This document shows positions 18,065 through 26,300 of a DNA stretch of 64,000 bases, piece by piece (positions within the stretch are counted from its first letter, which is position 1; the number at the start of each line of letters is the position of its first letter). Both the position numbers and the translations under genes were made by a program. A model generated the notes under the pieces. That model did no database searches. It saw only the letters and a program-made list of their open reading frames with translations, and was not told where the DNA came from. Location of the stretch: positions 252,768-316,767 of the forward strand of contig NZ_BMRO01000006.1 of the NCBI RefSeq assembly GCF_014648675.1, read 5' to 3'. This stretch comes from Actinomadura livida. Its GTDB lineage: Bacteria > Actinomycetota > Actinomycetes > Streptosporangiales > Streptosporangiaceae.

Positions 18065-18586
18065 TCATGCCGGGCTTCCGTAGCGAAGCGGTGTGATCTG
18101 GCTGATGTCGTAGCGCTCGCGCATCCGCTCGACCGCGCCGGAGTCGACGGAGCGGCCGCTGGAGAAGATCTCCGCGATCTCCTCGAAGTAGCGTTCGTGA
18201 TCGGGCGACGGGTAGCTCTGGAACAGCATGCGGACCGGCTCGTCGGTGGCGTTCGTGAACGCGTGCGGGCAGCCGGGCGGGACGAACATGCAGCTGCCCG
18301 GGCCCGCGCGGACGACCCCGTCCCCGGCCGGGGACTTCCAGTCCCGCCAGTCCTCCCCGGTGCGCTCGACCGGCTCGAACGCCAGCAGGTCGATCTCCCC
18401 TTCCAGGACGTAGAAGAACTCCTGCGCGTGCTGGTGGACGTGGGCGCCCACGTCGAACCCGGGCGGCACCACCACCTCGAACGTCGAGATGACGAAGCCG
18501 TCCGCCGCAGTGACCTTGAAGGTGATCTCCTGCGCCTTCGTGCTGAGCTTTCGTCCCTGACCTGGGGGGACAATAAGGCCACTCAT
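18065..18586 (-). CDS. Cupin quinone-forming monooxygenase (MomA-like)
   Basis: 173 residues from the ATG at 18586 (aggaag upstream); the frame is open to 18652 without a better start. The cupin motifs are PPGFDVGAHVHQHAQEFFYVLEGEI (two His, Gln/Glu) and later PGSCMFVPPGCPHAFTN (His). MomA, a cupin encoded near a THN synthase in Streptomyces, oxidises tetrahydroxynaphthalene to flaviolin, and the context here is the same. The stop overlaps an ATG of the next frame (ATGA), so translation is coupled to the aminotransferase. A conserved promoter-like element lies 355-385 bp upstream, leaving an unusually long leader or an unmarked start. Confidence 0.85.
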   Translation of the reverse strand: MSGLIVPPGQGRKLSTKAQEITFKVTAADGFVISTFEVVVPPGFDVGAHVHQHAQEFFYVLEGEIDLLAFEPVERTGEDWRDWKSPAGDGVVRAGPGSCMFVPPGCPHAFTNATDEPVRMLFQSYPSPDHERYFEEIAEIFSSGRSVDSGAVERMRERYDISQITPLRYGSPA

Positions 18587-18940
18587 GCGACTCGCTTCCT
18601 GTCGTCTGCGGAAAACCGACTCGAGACGGGGGTGCCCGCGCACCCGTGACACTGGATCGACCTTCCGCGCGCGCCGGCATCGCGCCCCGGCGCGGGCGCG
18701 GCGATGTCGTCGGACGCGTCGTCGAATGACACCGGAGAGCGCACCGAAAGAGGGTGCGCAGGTGAAATGCCGGTAAACCGTGATCGCAGGTCCCGTGACC
18801 TGCAGAGGTCTGCGACTTCCGGTCGGGATCGCTCCCTGGCTCCCGCGGTACCGCGGAGCGGAGTTTCGCCGTCCCGATCATCCGGCGATCTTCCAAAAGC
18901 GGAAGCCGGGCAAGTGGGTGGAATCGGGGCGAGTAAGTCT

Positions 18941-18971
18941 AGATATAAGTTCTTCGCCCCCCGCCTGTCAA
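18941..18971 (-). promoter_or_regulatory. Conserved cluster promoter, copy 3 (toward the cupin operon)
   Basis: Minus strand: TTGACA (18971-18966), 18-bp spacer, TATATCT (18947-18941). The spacer contains GCGAAGAA beside the -10 exactly as in the copies at 4568 and 4919, although the remaining spacer bases differ. It marks the right end of the biosynthetic block. Confidence 0.65.
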
Positions 18972-19406
18972 CCCTCGACCGCCGCCGGGGCCCAGCCGCC
19001 CGCGCCGGCTCCCGTCGGCCCAGCCTCGATGACATCGACTGGCCGGGCGACACGGATCGCCTGAATGACGAGGTCAGAGGACATATCAACACGACGGAAC
19101 CGTTAGACCGAGGCCGCTGGGCGACCACTGCCGATCGCCGGATCCCGTCCTCCGAGGCCGCCAACCCGGCCGTGGCGCCGGTGTCCGCGGGGTCGGCAGC
19201 CGCCTCGCCTCACCCCGAACAGTGCTGCGACGCCCATCTCCCCCAGCAACTCAAAACGATCACTGGATTGACCCTGGCGGCGGCTTCCAACAGTTTATGC
19301 TTTACCGCATTGAAATGCTTCTTGCGACTATACATCGCCCACAATAGAGCCTTGCCCTGACCATCCTGCTGCGACTGAACCGGCCCGGCCCCGAGCGCCG
19401 TCAGCG
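18972..19406. other. Intergenic boundary region, no supported gene
   Basis: About 430 bp. The part from 19240 to 19370 is clearly lower in GC than its surroundings. A minus-strand frame there encodes MYSRKKHFNAVKHKLLEAA-like sequence, but it has no ribosome site or recognisable family. It may be a remnant marking the edge of the cluster. Confidence 0.4.
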
Positions 19407-20005
19407 CTATTCGCGGACCAGTTCCACGGCCTCCCGGACGTCCGGGTGCGGATCGTCGGCGAGACCGCTCAGCAACTCGGCGACGCCGGACCGTCCATGG
19501 GGTGCGGCAGCCGTTCGAGCAGGCGCCGCGCTCCGTAGCCGCCGCGCTCCCGGCACCCCAGGCAGGTGCATGGACGCACGCCGTGCGCGCCCGGCCGGTA
19601 CCGCCAGCCGACCACCTGCGGCACGGCACGAATCTTGTGCACCTCGCGAGGCCGGATCGCCCGGGGGACGAACACCTCCCATCCACGGGGGTCCTCAAGT
19701 GCCGCGATCCGCCGGACCGCCTCTGCCGCCGGAACGGCGACCTGGGCGTCCCGTACCCGCTCGGCGTAATGCCCGGCCAGTACCTGCTGAGCGTCGTCCA
19801 GCCGCACGTGAACGGCCACCGGCCGTCCCTGGCCACCGAAACGGGCCAACTCGCGCAGCCATTGATGGGTGAGGGTGTACGACCGCAGCACCGGAAAGAC
19901 GTACACCCCACGCGCACCGCCCTGCCCGCGGCCTTCCGCGCGGATCCCGGACCGCCGGATCCGCGGCGCATTCGCCGCCGAGGTCACGTGCACGAACATC
20001 GCCAT
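19407..20005 (-). pseudogene. Frameshifted small gene, possible ADP-ribosyltransferase-like fold
   Basis: The first frame (20005 to 19469) begins MAMFVHVTSAANAPRIRRSGI, contains a GVYVFP strand, a WEVFVP strand and a Cys pair (CTCLGC), then runs into a stop after LPHPMDGPASPSC. Shifting frame at the G4/C4 run at 19499-19502 restores GVAELLSGLADDPHPDVREAVELVRE, a HEAT-like tail that ends at 19407. The original protein was therefore about 195 residues. The H...GVY...E layout loosely resembles small ART-fold proteins such as Tpt1 or DUF4433, but this is inference. Either the gene is broken or the run contains a sequencing error. Confidence 0.6.
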
Positions 20006-20205
20006 GACCCGGCATCCTAAGCGACCGGTTTCGCCGAGAACATCGCTTAAATCGGCAGCAGCGCCCCGGGCATCCGCTCATGCCGCGGATCGCGTACTCG
20101 GATCTGAGAAGGGTGCGCGCGATACAGGCCGCCAACAAGGTGCTGCTGTACCGGGCCGGTGAATATTCGTTGGGTGAGGGCGCGGCGCGCTGGCACAGTA
20201 CTGAT

Positions 20206-21024
20206 GTGGACGACTACGTGGCGATCAACAGGGCCAACTGGGACGAACGGGCCCCGGCACATGCCGATTCCCCCGACTACGAATTCGATCGGTTCATCAA
20301 CGACCCCGGGCACCTCAGTGGCGTCGTCCGATTCGACCGTCCCCGCCTCGGCGACCTGACCGGGCTGCGTGCCGTGCACCTGCAATGCCACATCGGCACC
20401 GACACCGTGTCCCTGGCACGCCTGGGCGCCACGATGAGCGGCCTGGACTTCTCCGCGGCCGCGCTGGACCAGGCGCGGCGATTGGCCACCGCCACCGGCA
20501 GCACCATCGACTTCCACCACGCAGAGCTCTACGACGCCGTCGAGGTCTTCGGCCGCGAGAGCTTCGATCTGGTCTACACCGGGATGGGCGCCCTGATCTG
20601 GCTGCCGGACGTGACGCGGTGGGCCCGAGTCGTCGCCGACCTGCTGCGACCGGGCGGCCGATTGTTCGTCCGCGAGGGCCACCCCATGCTGTTCGCACTG
20701 GACGAGACCGCCGGCCCGCCCAGCCTGCGCTACCCCTACTTCGAAACCGCCGAGCCGGTGATCTTCGACGAGCCCGGAACCTACGTGCAGACCGAGACCG
20801 AGTTCACCCAAGCCCTCACCCACGAATGGAACCACGGACTCGGCGAGACCATCACCGCGCTGCTCGCGGCCGGAATGCGGCTGACCGGCCTGGCCGAGCA
20901 CGACAGCGTCCCCTGGCAGGCCCTCCCCGGACACATGACCATGGACGAGACCGGCGAATGGCGCCTGACTCACCACCCCGAACGACTTGCCGCCAGCTAC
21001 ACACTGCAAGCAATCAAGGAATAG
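20206..21024 (+). CDS. Class I SAM-dependent methyltransferase
   Basis: 272 residues from the GTG at 20206 (MDDYVAINRANWDERAP), chosen because homologues start at this NRANWDERA segment; the frame is open back to 20080. Motif I is modified to AVHLQCHIGTDTVSLARLG, followed by MSGLDFSAAALDQARRLA, FDLVYTGMGALIWLPDV and LLRPGGRLFVREGHP. This is the Methyltransf_11/25 fold with an atypical glycine loop, common in Streptomyces as a stand-alone small-molecule methyltransferase. It is convergent with the SpoIIE-fusion gene and not linked to either cluster. Substrate unknown. Confidence 0.85.
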   Translation: MDDYVAINRANWDERAPAHADSPDYEFDRFINDPGHLSGVVRFDRPRLGDLTGLRAVHLQCHIGTDTVSLARLGATMSGLDFSAAALDQARRLATATGSTIDFHHAELYDAVEVFGRESFDLVYTGMGALIWLPDVTRWARVVADLLRPGGRLFVREGHPMLFALDETAGPPSLRYPYFETAEPVIFDEPGTYVQTETEFTQALTHEWNHGLGETITALLAAGMRLTGLAEHDSVPWQALPGHMTMDETGEWRLTHHPERLAASYTLQAIKE

Positions 21025-21056
21025 CCCTCTACGACTTGGCCAGATGGCCAGCCAGC

Positions 21057-22670
21057 TCAGTCATTCGCTTGCGCCGTCCAGTGCACCGCCGCCTTGTCGG
21101 TGACGGGTTGAGTAGTAGGTCGTTCGAGGTTCGCCAGCAGGAGTGTCATCGGGAGGCTGAGACCGTCCACCACGTGATCGAGCAGGTCGGCCTGAACATT
21201 CTCCAGCGTCGAGGCCGGATCGTCCGCGCTCAGTGCGGCCGCCCTTTCCGCAAGCGGGTAAGCGTGGCCTCGCTCGTCGCGCACCTGCATCGGACCGTAG
21301 GTGTGCAGCAGCAGGCGATCACCTTGACGGAGCGGCACGGTCGTGGTCTCGCACCAGTGGCCGCCGAGGTCGAGCAGGGTCAGCGGCGGATAGGCGGGCA
21401 GGGCTTCGATCGGCGATACCCGCCCCTCTCCCAACAGCAGGGGCGGCGGGTTCCCGCAGCACACCATTTCGGCGTAGTCCTCGCGGAAGGTGAGCAGCAG
21501 GGCGGTGACGAATTCGTCGTCCGTGAGCATCGGAGCGAGGACCGAGTGCATCCGCTCGGCCAACCCCGGCAGATTCGGCTCATTGGGAGCCAGTTGCCGG
21601 AAGTTGCCGAGTGCGGCGGCCGCCGTCTGATGGGCCGATCCGCCTGTACCGAGCACGTCCCCGATCAGGATCCGGGTGCCGAAAGGCGTGGGCAGGACGG
21701 CATGGAAATCGCCACGGACCTGGGTCGCCGCCGGAACCAGGCGACTCCGCGTGCGCACCGTGCCACCTCGCTGCGCAGAGGCCGTGGTCGCCGTCGGCGC
21801 CTGATATTCCTTCCGAAGGAGGTCCAAGAGGACCTCGGGAGTGGACTCCGGAGTGGCGCTGTCCACGCACAGCCGTTCGATCGTCTGCAGGTAGCTTTCG
21901 GTCTCCTCCGCCTTGTCCAGATACAGCGCACCGGTGAGGTTCTCCAGGTACACCACGTCCGGCAGTTCGGGCTCGGGGAAGCGCAGAATGGTGAACGCGC
22001 CGCCCTCCGCGACGTGGCCCCCGAAACGGAACGGCATGACCTGGATCGTGGTGTTCGGTCGCGCGCACATGGCGATGAGGTGCTCGAGTTGGCCCCGCAT
22101 CGTCTCGGCTCCGCCGAGTGGCCGGCGCAGCGCCGTCTCGTCGATGACGGCCCACAGCCGAGGGGCATCGGGCCCGGAGAGCCGCTCCTGGCGGCGCAAG
22201 CGCAGTTCGACCCGATGCTCGATCTCGGCGGCGGACGCGTCCGGATTTCCGAGCCGGATGACCGCGCGCGCATAGTCGGGGGTCTGCAGCAGGCCGGGGA
22301 CGAATTGGATCTCATACGTCCGGATGAGCGACGTCGCTTCCTCGAGCCCCACATAAGTCTGGAACCAGTTGGGCAGGACGTCGTGATACCGGTGCCACCA
22401 TCCCGCCGTGTTGGCCTGGCGGACCTGCTCCAGGATCGTGTCCCGCTCGCCCTGGTCGGCCACGCCGTAAAGGGTGAGCAGATCGGCCACGTCCCGTTCC
22501 TTGAAGCCCACCCGGCCGAGTTCCATCCGGCTGATCTTCGACTCCGAGCTCCGGATGCGATCGCCGGCCTCGTGGCGGCTCAGCCCGGACGCCTCCCGCA
22601 GGCGGCGCAGCTGTGCGCCGAGGATGATGCGAAGCACCGTCGAGCTCGATCCCGGGCGATCAGCGGTCAC
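21057..22670 (-). CDS. XRE helix-turn-helix, DUF5753 and SpoIIE/PP2C-like fusion regulator
   Basis: 537 residues in three parts. Residues 12-70 are an XRE HTH (LRRLREASGLSRHEAGDRI...SKISRME). Residues 85-270 are DUF5753, with its typical WWHRYHDVLPNWFQTYVGLE, IQFVPGLLQTPDYARAVI and VMPFRFGGH segments, as in WhiJ-like proteins. Residues 305-520 resemble a SpoIIE phosphatase: RGDFHAVLP (320-328), IGDVLGTGGSAHQTA, DDEFVTALLLTF and CCGNPPPLLL. Two metal-binding positions look lost: the second Asp of GDxYD is Ala, and the terminal DD-x-T becomes LPMT. It may thus be a pseudo-phosphatase sensor. The partner DUF397 gene usual for DUF5753 regulators is not adjacent. Anti-sigma-type signalling or morphology control is inferred. 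Confidence 0.85.
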   Translation of the reverse strand: MTADRPGSSSTVLRIILGAQLRRLREASGLSRHEAGDRIRSSESKISRMELGRVGFKERDVADLLTLYGVADQGERDTILEQVRQANTAGWWHRYHDVLPNWFQTYVGLEEATSLIRTYEIQFVPGLLQTPDYARAVIRLGNPDASAAEIEHRVELRLRRQERLSGPDAPRLWAVIDETALRRPLGGAETMRGQLEHLIAMCARPNTTIQVMPFRFGGHVAEGGAFTILRFPEPELPDVVYLENLTGALYLDKAEETESYLQTIERLCVDSATPESTPEVLLDLLRKEYQAPTATTASAQRGGTVRTRSRLVPAATQVRGDFHAVLPTPFGTRILIGDVLGTGGSAHQTAAAALGNFRQLAPNEPNLPGLAERMHSVLAPMLTDDEFVTALLLTFREDYAEMVCCGNPPPLLLGEGRVSPIEALPAYPPLTLLDLGGHWCETTTVPLRQGDRLLLHTYGPMQVRDERGHAYPLAERAAALSADDPASTLENVQADLLDHVVDGLSLPMTLLLANLERPTTQPVTDKAAVHWTAQAND

Positions 22671-22734
22671 CTCCCACCTCCGAAGGCGTCTGCGGCGGCA
22701 TCGCGTGCTCCTCGCGCGTTGAATCGCATCCCGC

Positions 22735-24093
22735 TCACGGGATGAGGTCGTCGGGTCCGGTGGGCTGGCGCGTGCGCGTGGTGGCGGCGCGCCAGAGCAC
22801 CCCTGGCAGGAACAGGGACTGGGGCTGGGCGGTGAGCGCCAGCACGTCGACGAACCGGTCGCATACTCGCGGGTCGACGTTGGCGAGGTGCTGGACCCGG
22901 TCCACGTAACGGTTGAGGATCCTGGTCTGGAGACCGGCCGTGGCGCCCTGGGTGGTGCTGTACCGGAGGTCCTCCCCCGTGGCCACCAGCCATGGGCCGC
23001 TGGCGTTCTTGATCACCTTGCGGTGGAAGCGCCGCGCCAGGCCGTCGAGGTCCCCGTCCGCCCGCAGGCACGCGTCCAGCGTGAGCGCGGACTTCGCCGC
23101 GACGGTCATTCCCTGGCCGTAGAGCGGGTTGAAGGCGCACAATGCGTCGCCCGAGACGAGGAACCGCTTCGGCCATGCCCGCATCCGCTCGTAGTGACGG
23201 CGATGATTCTCGGTGCGCCGGTAGCTGACGACGGGGGTGAGCGGCTCGGCGTCGCGGATCGCCTCGTAGAGCACCGGGCTGCGCAGGCTCTTGGCGAAGT
23301 CCAGGAAGCCGCCGTCCTCGTTGGGCGGGTAGTCCTCGCCGACGCCGAAGAGGCTGACGATCCACCGTCCGCCCTCCTGGGGGAACAGCGCGCCGGTGCG
23401 CGTGCCCCGCGGAGGGTCGGCCTGGAGGTAGAGCGCCTTCCAGCCGGGGTCGAACCCGGAGGGGACGGCATAGGTGCGGCTCGCGTATCCCAGCAGCGGG
23501 TTGATCAGAGTCTCCCGGACGGCCGGGTAGCCGAGCCGCTCCAGCCACGCGGGGGTCTTCGAGGCGCGCCCGGTTGCATCGATGACCAGGTCCGCGGTGA
23601 CCGGCTCGCCCGGTTCCGTCGTCCCGCGCTCGCGCACCTCGACTCCGGTGACGGCCCCGGCGTCGGCGAGCAACCCGGTCACCTCGTGCCCGGTGAGCAT
23701 CTGAAGGTTCCCGGTCTTGGCCAGCCGGGCGCGCACGGTCCAGTCGAGGAGGTCCCGGCTGAAGGTCAGCAGGCGGGTCGATTCGAACCGGCGCCGCCAT
23801 CCGGCGGAGCTCAGCCAAAGCATGTCGGCGGGCACCCGGACCTCCGGGACGTCCGCGGCGAGCAGCTCGTCCTCCAGCCCGGGGAAAAGCTGCTCGGCGA
23901 TCTCCAATCCCCGGCTCCAGAGCACGTGCAGATGGCGCGCCTGCCCCAGACCGGGACGGGACCCGACGGCCTCCGCGAAACGGTCGCGCTCGATCAACGT
24001 GACCCGGGGGAAGTGGTCGGTGAGGACTCTGGCCGCCAGCAGCCCCATCAGGCTGCCGCCGACGACAACGGCATGCTCACGGCGCTGCGTCAT
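22735..24093 (-). CDS. FAD-dependent oxidoreductase/monooxygenase
   Basis: 452 residues. N-terminal dinucleotide loop VVVGGSLMGLLAARVL, a DLVIDATGRAS segment in the middle and the FAD-binding GDALCAFNPLYGQGMTVAAKSA motif, all typical of the tryptophan halogenase/geranylgeranyl reductase/PHBH superfamily. There is no WxWxIP halogenase motif, so halogenation is unlikely. It begins 44 bp after the STAND ATPase stop and is likely cotranscribed with it. Substrate unknown; such proteins hydroxylate or dehydrogenate hydrophobic molecules. It is 4 kb from the meroterpenoid genes and not clearly part of them. Confidence 0.85.
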   Translation of the reverse strand: MTQRREHAVVVGGSLMGLLAARVLTDHFPRVTLIERDRFAEAVGSRPGLGQARHLHVLWSRGLEIAEQLFPGLEDELLAADVPEVRVPADMLWLSSAGWRRRFESTRLLTFSRDLLDWTVRARLAKTGNLQMLTGHEVTGLLADAGAVTGVEVRERGTTEPGEPVTADLVIDATGRASKTPAWLERLGYPAVRETLINPLLGYASRTYAVPSGFDPGWKALYLQADPPRGTRTGALFPQEGGRWIVSLFGVGEDYPPNEDGGFLDFAKSLRSPVLYEAIRDAEPLTPVVSYRRTENHRRHYERMRAWPKRFLVSGDALCAFNPLYGQGMTVAAKSALTLDACLRADGDLDGLARRFHRKVIKNASGPWLVATGEDLRYSTTQGATAGLQTRILNRYVDRVQHLANVDPRVCDRFVDVLALTAQPQSLFLPGVLWRAATTRTRQPTGPDDLIP

Positions 24094-24137
24094 GGTCTTC
24101 CTCCTCGGGGGTGCGGAACCGGGCGTTCACCAGGACG

Positions 24138-26300
24138 TCAGCGGCGGCGATCGGAGGCTTCCGTGAGCGGGAGGGCGCTCGGGCGCTCCCCCATCGCGAA
24201 TGCGACGGCCTGGTCGAGATCGAGGCCCGTCCCCTGCTCGAAGAAGTGCCCATACGCCTCGTCGCCCAGAGCTTGCCGAGCAAGCGCCTCGCCTTCGTTG
24301 TGCGGGGCGTTGAAATACGCGGAACCGAACAGCGGGAGCCCCACCGTCCGCCAGATGCGTCCGGCCGCCCCCTGCAGGGCCGCGGCGTCCCGTGGACGGC
24401 CGCCCGCCGCGTGGAACAGGGCGAGAAGCTCGATGCCCAACACCGCGCACACCAGATCATGAAAGGTCCGGCTGATGTCCACGCACTGCTGGGCGAGGCC
24501 GGTGGCCTCCTCGGCCCGGCCCCCGGTCCAGGCCGCGAAGGCCAGGACGTAGAGCGCGTAGGCCCTGACCCACTGCTCGCCGTGCTCCTCGCAGATCGCG
24601 CGGACCCCTTCGCACAACTCGACGGCGAAGGGCAGGTCTCCCTGGAACGCCACCGTCATGGCGTACTCGGCGCGCGCCATGATCACGCTGGTGTTCAGCT
24701 CTCCGAGGGAGTCATAGGCCGCCAGCGCATCCTTGAAGAATGTCGCCGCCTGCGCGTGATCGTCGGTCACCAGCGCGACGCAGCCCAGCCGATGGACCGC
24801 ATTGGCCGACGCCACCGAGTCGCCGCTCTGCACGGCCGCCGCCCGGCCGGCCTCCAGGTATGCGGTCGCGGCATCCGTTTCACCCTGCTTGATGGCGATG
24901 TAGCCGTTCACCCAGAGGGCCTTGGCGCGTATCCGGGTCGCGGCGGTATCAAGGGCGAGTGCCCGATCCAGCCAGTACCGCCCTTCGGCGAGGAAGCCGC
25001 AGCCCACCCAGTAGAAGCACAGCGCCCCGGCCATCCGCAGGCCGGTTCGCGCCTGGCCGGGAGCGGTGAGGCAGTAGTCGAGGGCCGCGCTCACATCGGC
25101 GTGCTCGCTGAGCAGCCGCGTGAAGATCTCCTTCTGCCCGGCGCCGAACCACTCGGCCTCGCACTGCTCGACCACACGCAGATACCAATCGCGGTGCCGC
25201 CCGCGCACACTCTCCTGCTCGCCCAGCTCACCGAGCCATTCCGCGCCGTACTCGCGCAAGGTGTCCAGCAGGCGGTACCGGACGTCCGCGCCGTCTCCGG
25301 TCCGCGAAAGGATCGACTTGTCGACCAGAGCCGCCAGCGTCCCCGAGACGCGGTCCACGGGCAGCACACCGTCGCTGCACACGTGTTCGGCCGCCCGCCG
25401 ATCGAAGTCCCCGGCGAAGACCGACAGCCGAGCCCACAACAGCCGCTCTTGGCTCGTGCACAGCTCATGACTCCAGCCGACCGTCGTACGCAGCGCGTCG
25501 TGCCGCGACACTTCCCCGGACACATCCGCGGTTCCGTCCACCAGCATTTCGAACCGGTCGTCCAGCCGATCCGACAATTGCTCAAGGGAGAGCCGGCGCA
25601 GCTGGCCGGCGGCGAGTTCCAGGGCCAGCGGAAGTCCCTCCAGCCGGCGACACAGCCGCACGACGGTACGCCGGTTGCCATCGCCGACAACGAAATCACC
25701 CGTTGCCGAGGCGGCACGGTCTTCGAACAGGGTGACCGCCGCGGGCCGCGGAACCGTATCCGCCGTCTCCAGTGGCGCGAGTTCCAGTACCCGCTCACCG
25801 CTGACGCCAAGGGACTGACGACTGGTGGCCAACACGCGCAATCCGGGCGCCGCCTTCAGCAGGACGTCCACCACACCCGCACAGGCGTCCCGGAGATGCT
25901 CGCAGGTGTCCAGTACCAGCAGCAGCCGTCTGCCGGACAGGTGATCGGCCAGGACGTCGAGCTGCGGACGCGCGGTCTGGTCGACGATTCGCAGGGTGCG
26001 GGCGATCGCGTGGCCCACGAGCGATCCGTCTCGCAGACCTGACAGCGGTACCACCCACGCGCCGTCACGGAACCGTCCCTCCAGCTCCCGCGCGGCCTCC
26101 ACCGCGACCCGCGTCTTGCCGACACCGCCCACCCCGGACACCGTCACCATGCGCCCGGCGTCCAACAGCCCCCTGACCTCGGCGAGCTCGGCATACCGAC
26201 CGACGAGAGCGGTCCTCTGAGGAACGAGATTGCCTTTCCCCGGCACATCGGCTCCAGCCACGACCACCTCACCCCCCACGCACCCGCCACGACGACGCAC
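24138..26300 (-). CDS. AfsR-like STAND ATPase (NB-ARC plus TPR), no DNA-binding domain
   Basis: 720 residues with an uncertain start (GTG codons follow the first Met). After a TALVGRYAELAEVRGLL segment comes Walker A VSGVGGVGKT (about 55-63), Walker B LLLVLDTCEH, an ATSRQSLGVSGE sensor and RLEGLPLALELAA (GLPLA motif), so it is a complete NB-ARC-type module. The C-terminal half is helical, TPR-like repeats. Full AfsR proteins carry a SARP or LuxR DNA-binding domain; neither is present here. It probably acts through a partner protein as a signal-sensing switch. A promoter is expected in the 675-bp gap upstream. Confidence 0.87.
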   Translation of the reverse strand: MRRRGGCVGGEVVVAGADVPGKGNLVPQRTALVGRYAELAEVRGLLDAGRMVTVSGVGGVGKTRVAVEAARELEGRFRDGAWVVPLSGLRDGSLVGHAIARTLRIVDQTARPQLDVLADHLSGRRLLLVLDTCEHLRDACAGVVDVLLKAAPGLRVLATSRQSLGVSGERVLELAPLETADTVPRPAAVTLFEDRAASATGDFVVGDGNRRTVVRLCRRLEGLPLALELAAGQLRRLSLEQLSDRLDDRFEMLVDGTADVSGEVSRHDALRTTVGWSHELCTSQERLLWARLSVFAGDFDRRAAEHVCSDGVLPVDRVSGTLAALVDKSILSRTGDGADVRYRLLDTLREYGAEWLGELGEQESVRGRHRDWYLRVVEQCEAEWFGAGQKEIFTRLLSEHADVSAALDYCLTAPGQARTGLRMAGALCFYWVGCGFLAEGRYWLDRALALDTAATRIRAKALWVNGYIAIKQGETDAATAYLEAGRAAAVQSGDSVASANAVHRLGCVALVTDDHAQAATFFKDALAAYDSLGELNTSVIMARAEYAMTVAFQGDLPFAVELCEGVRAICEEHGEQWVRAYALYVLAFAAWTGGRAEEATGLAQQCVDISRTFHDLVCAVLGIELLALFHAAGGRPRDAAALQGAAGRIWRTVGLPLFGSAYFNAPHNEGEALARQALGDEAYGHFFEQGTGLDLDQAVAFAMGERPSALPLTEASDRRR

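Noticed and set aside
18704..19360. Plus-strand 218-codon frame between the cupin operon and the frameshifted gene
   Set aside because: It spans a promoter element, is Arg/Ser-rich and has no ribosome site or domain.
20047..21009. Minus-strand 320-codon frame opposite the methyltransferase
   Set aside because: The plus strand shows SAM-methyltransferase motifs; the antisense product is low-complexity.
22735..24093. Flavin-dependent halogenase
   Set aside because: The FAD-binding pattern fits the superfamily, but no WxWxIP motif was found.
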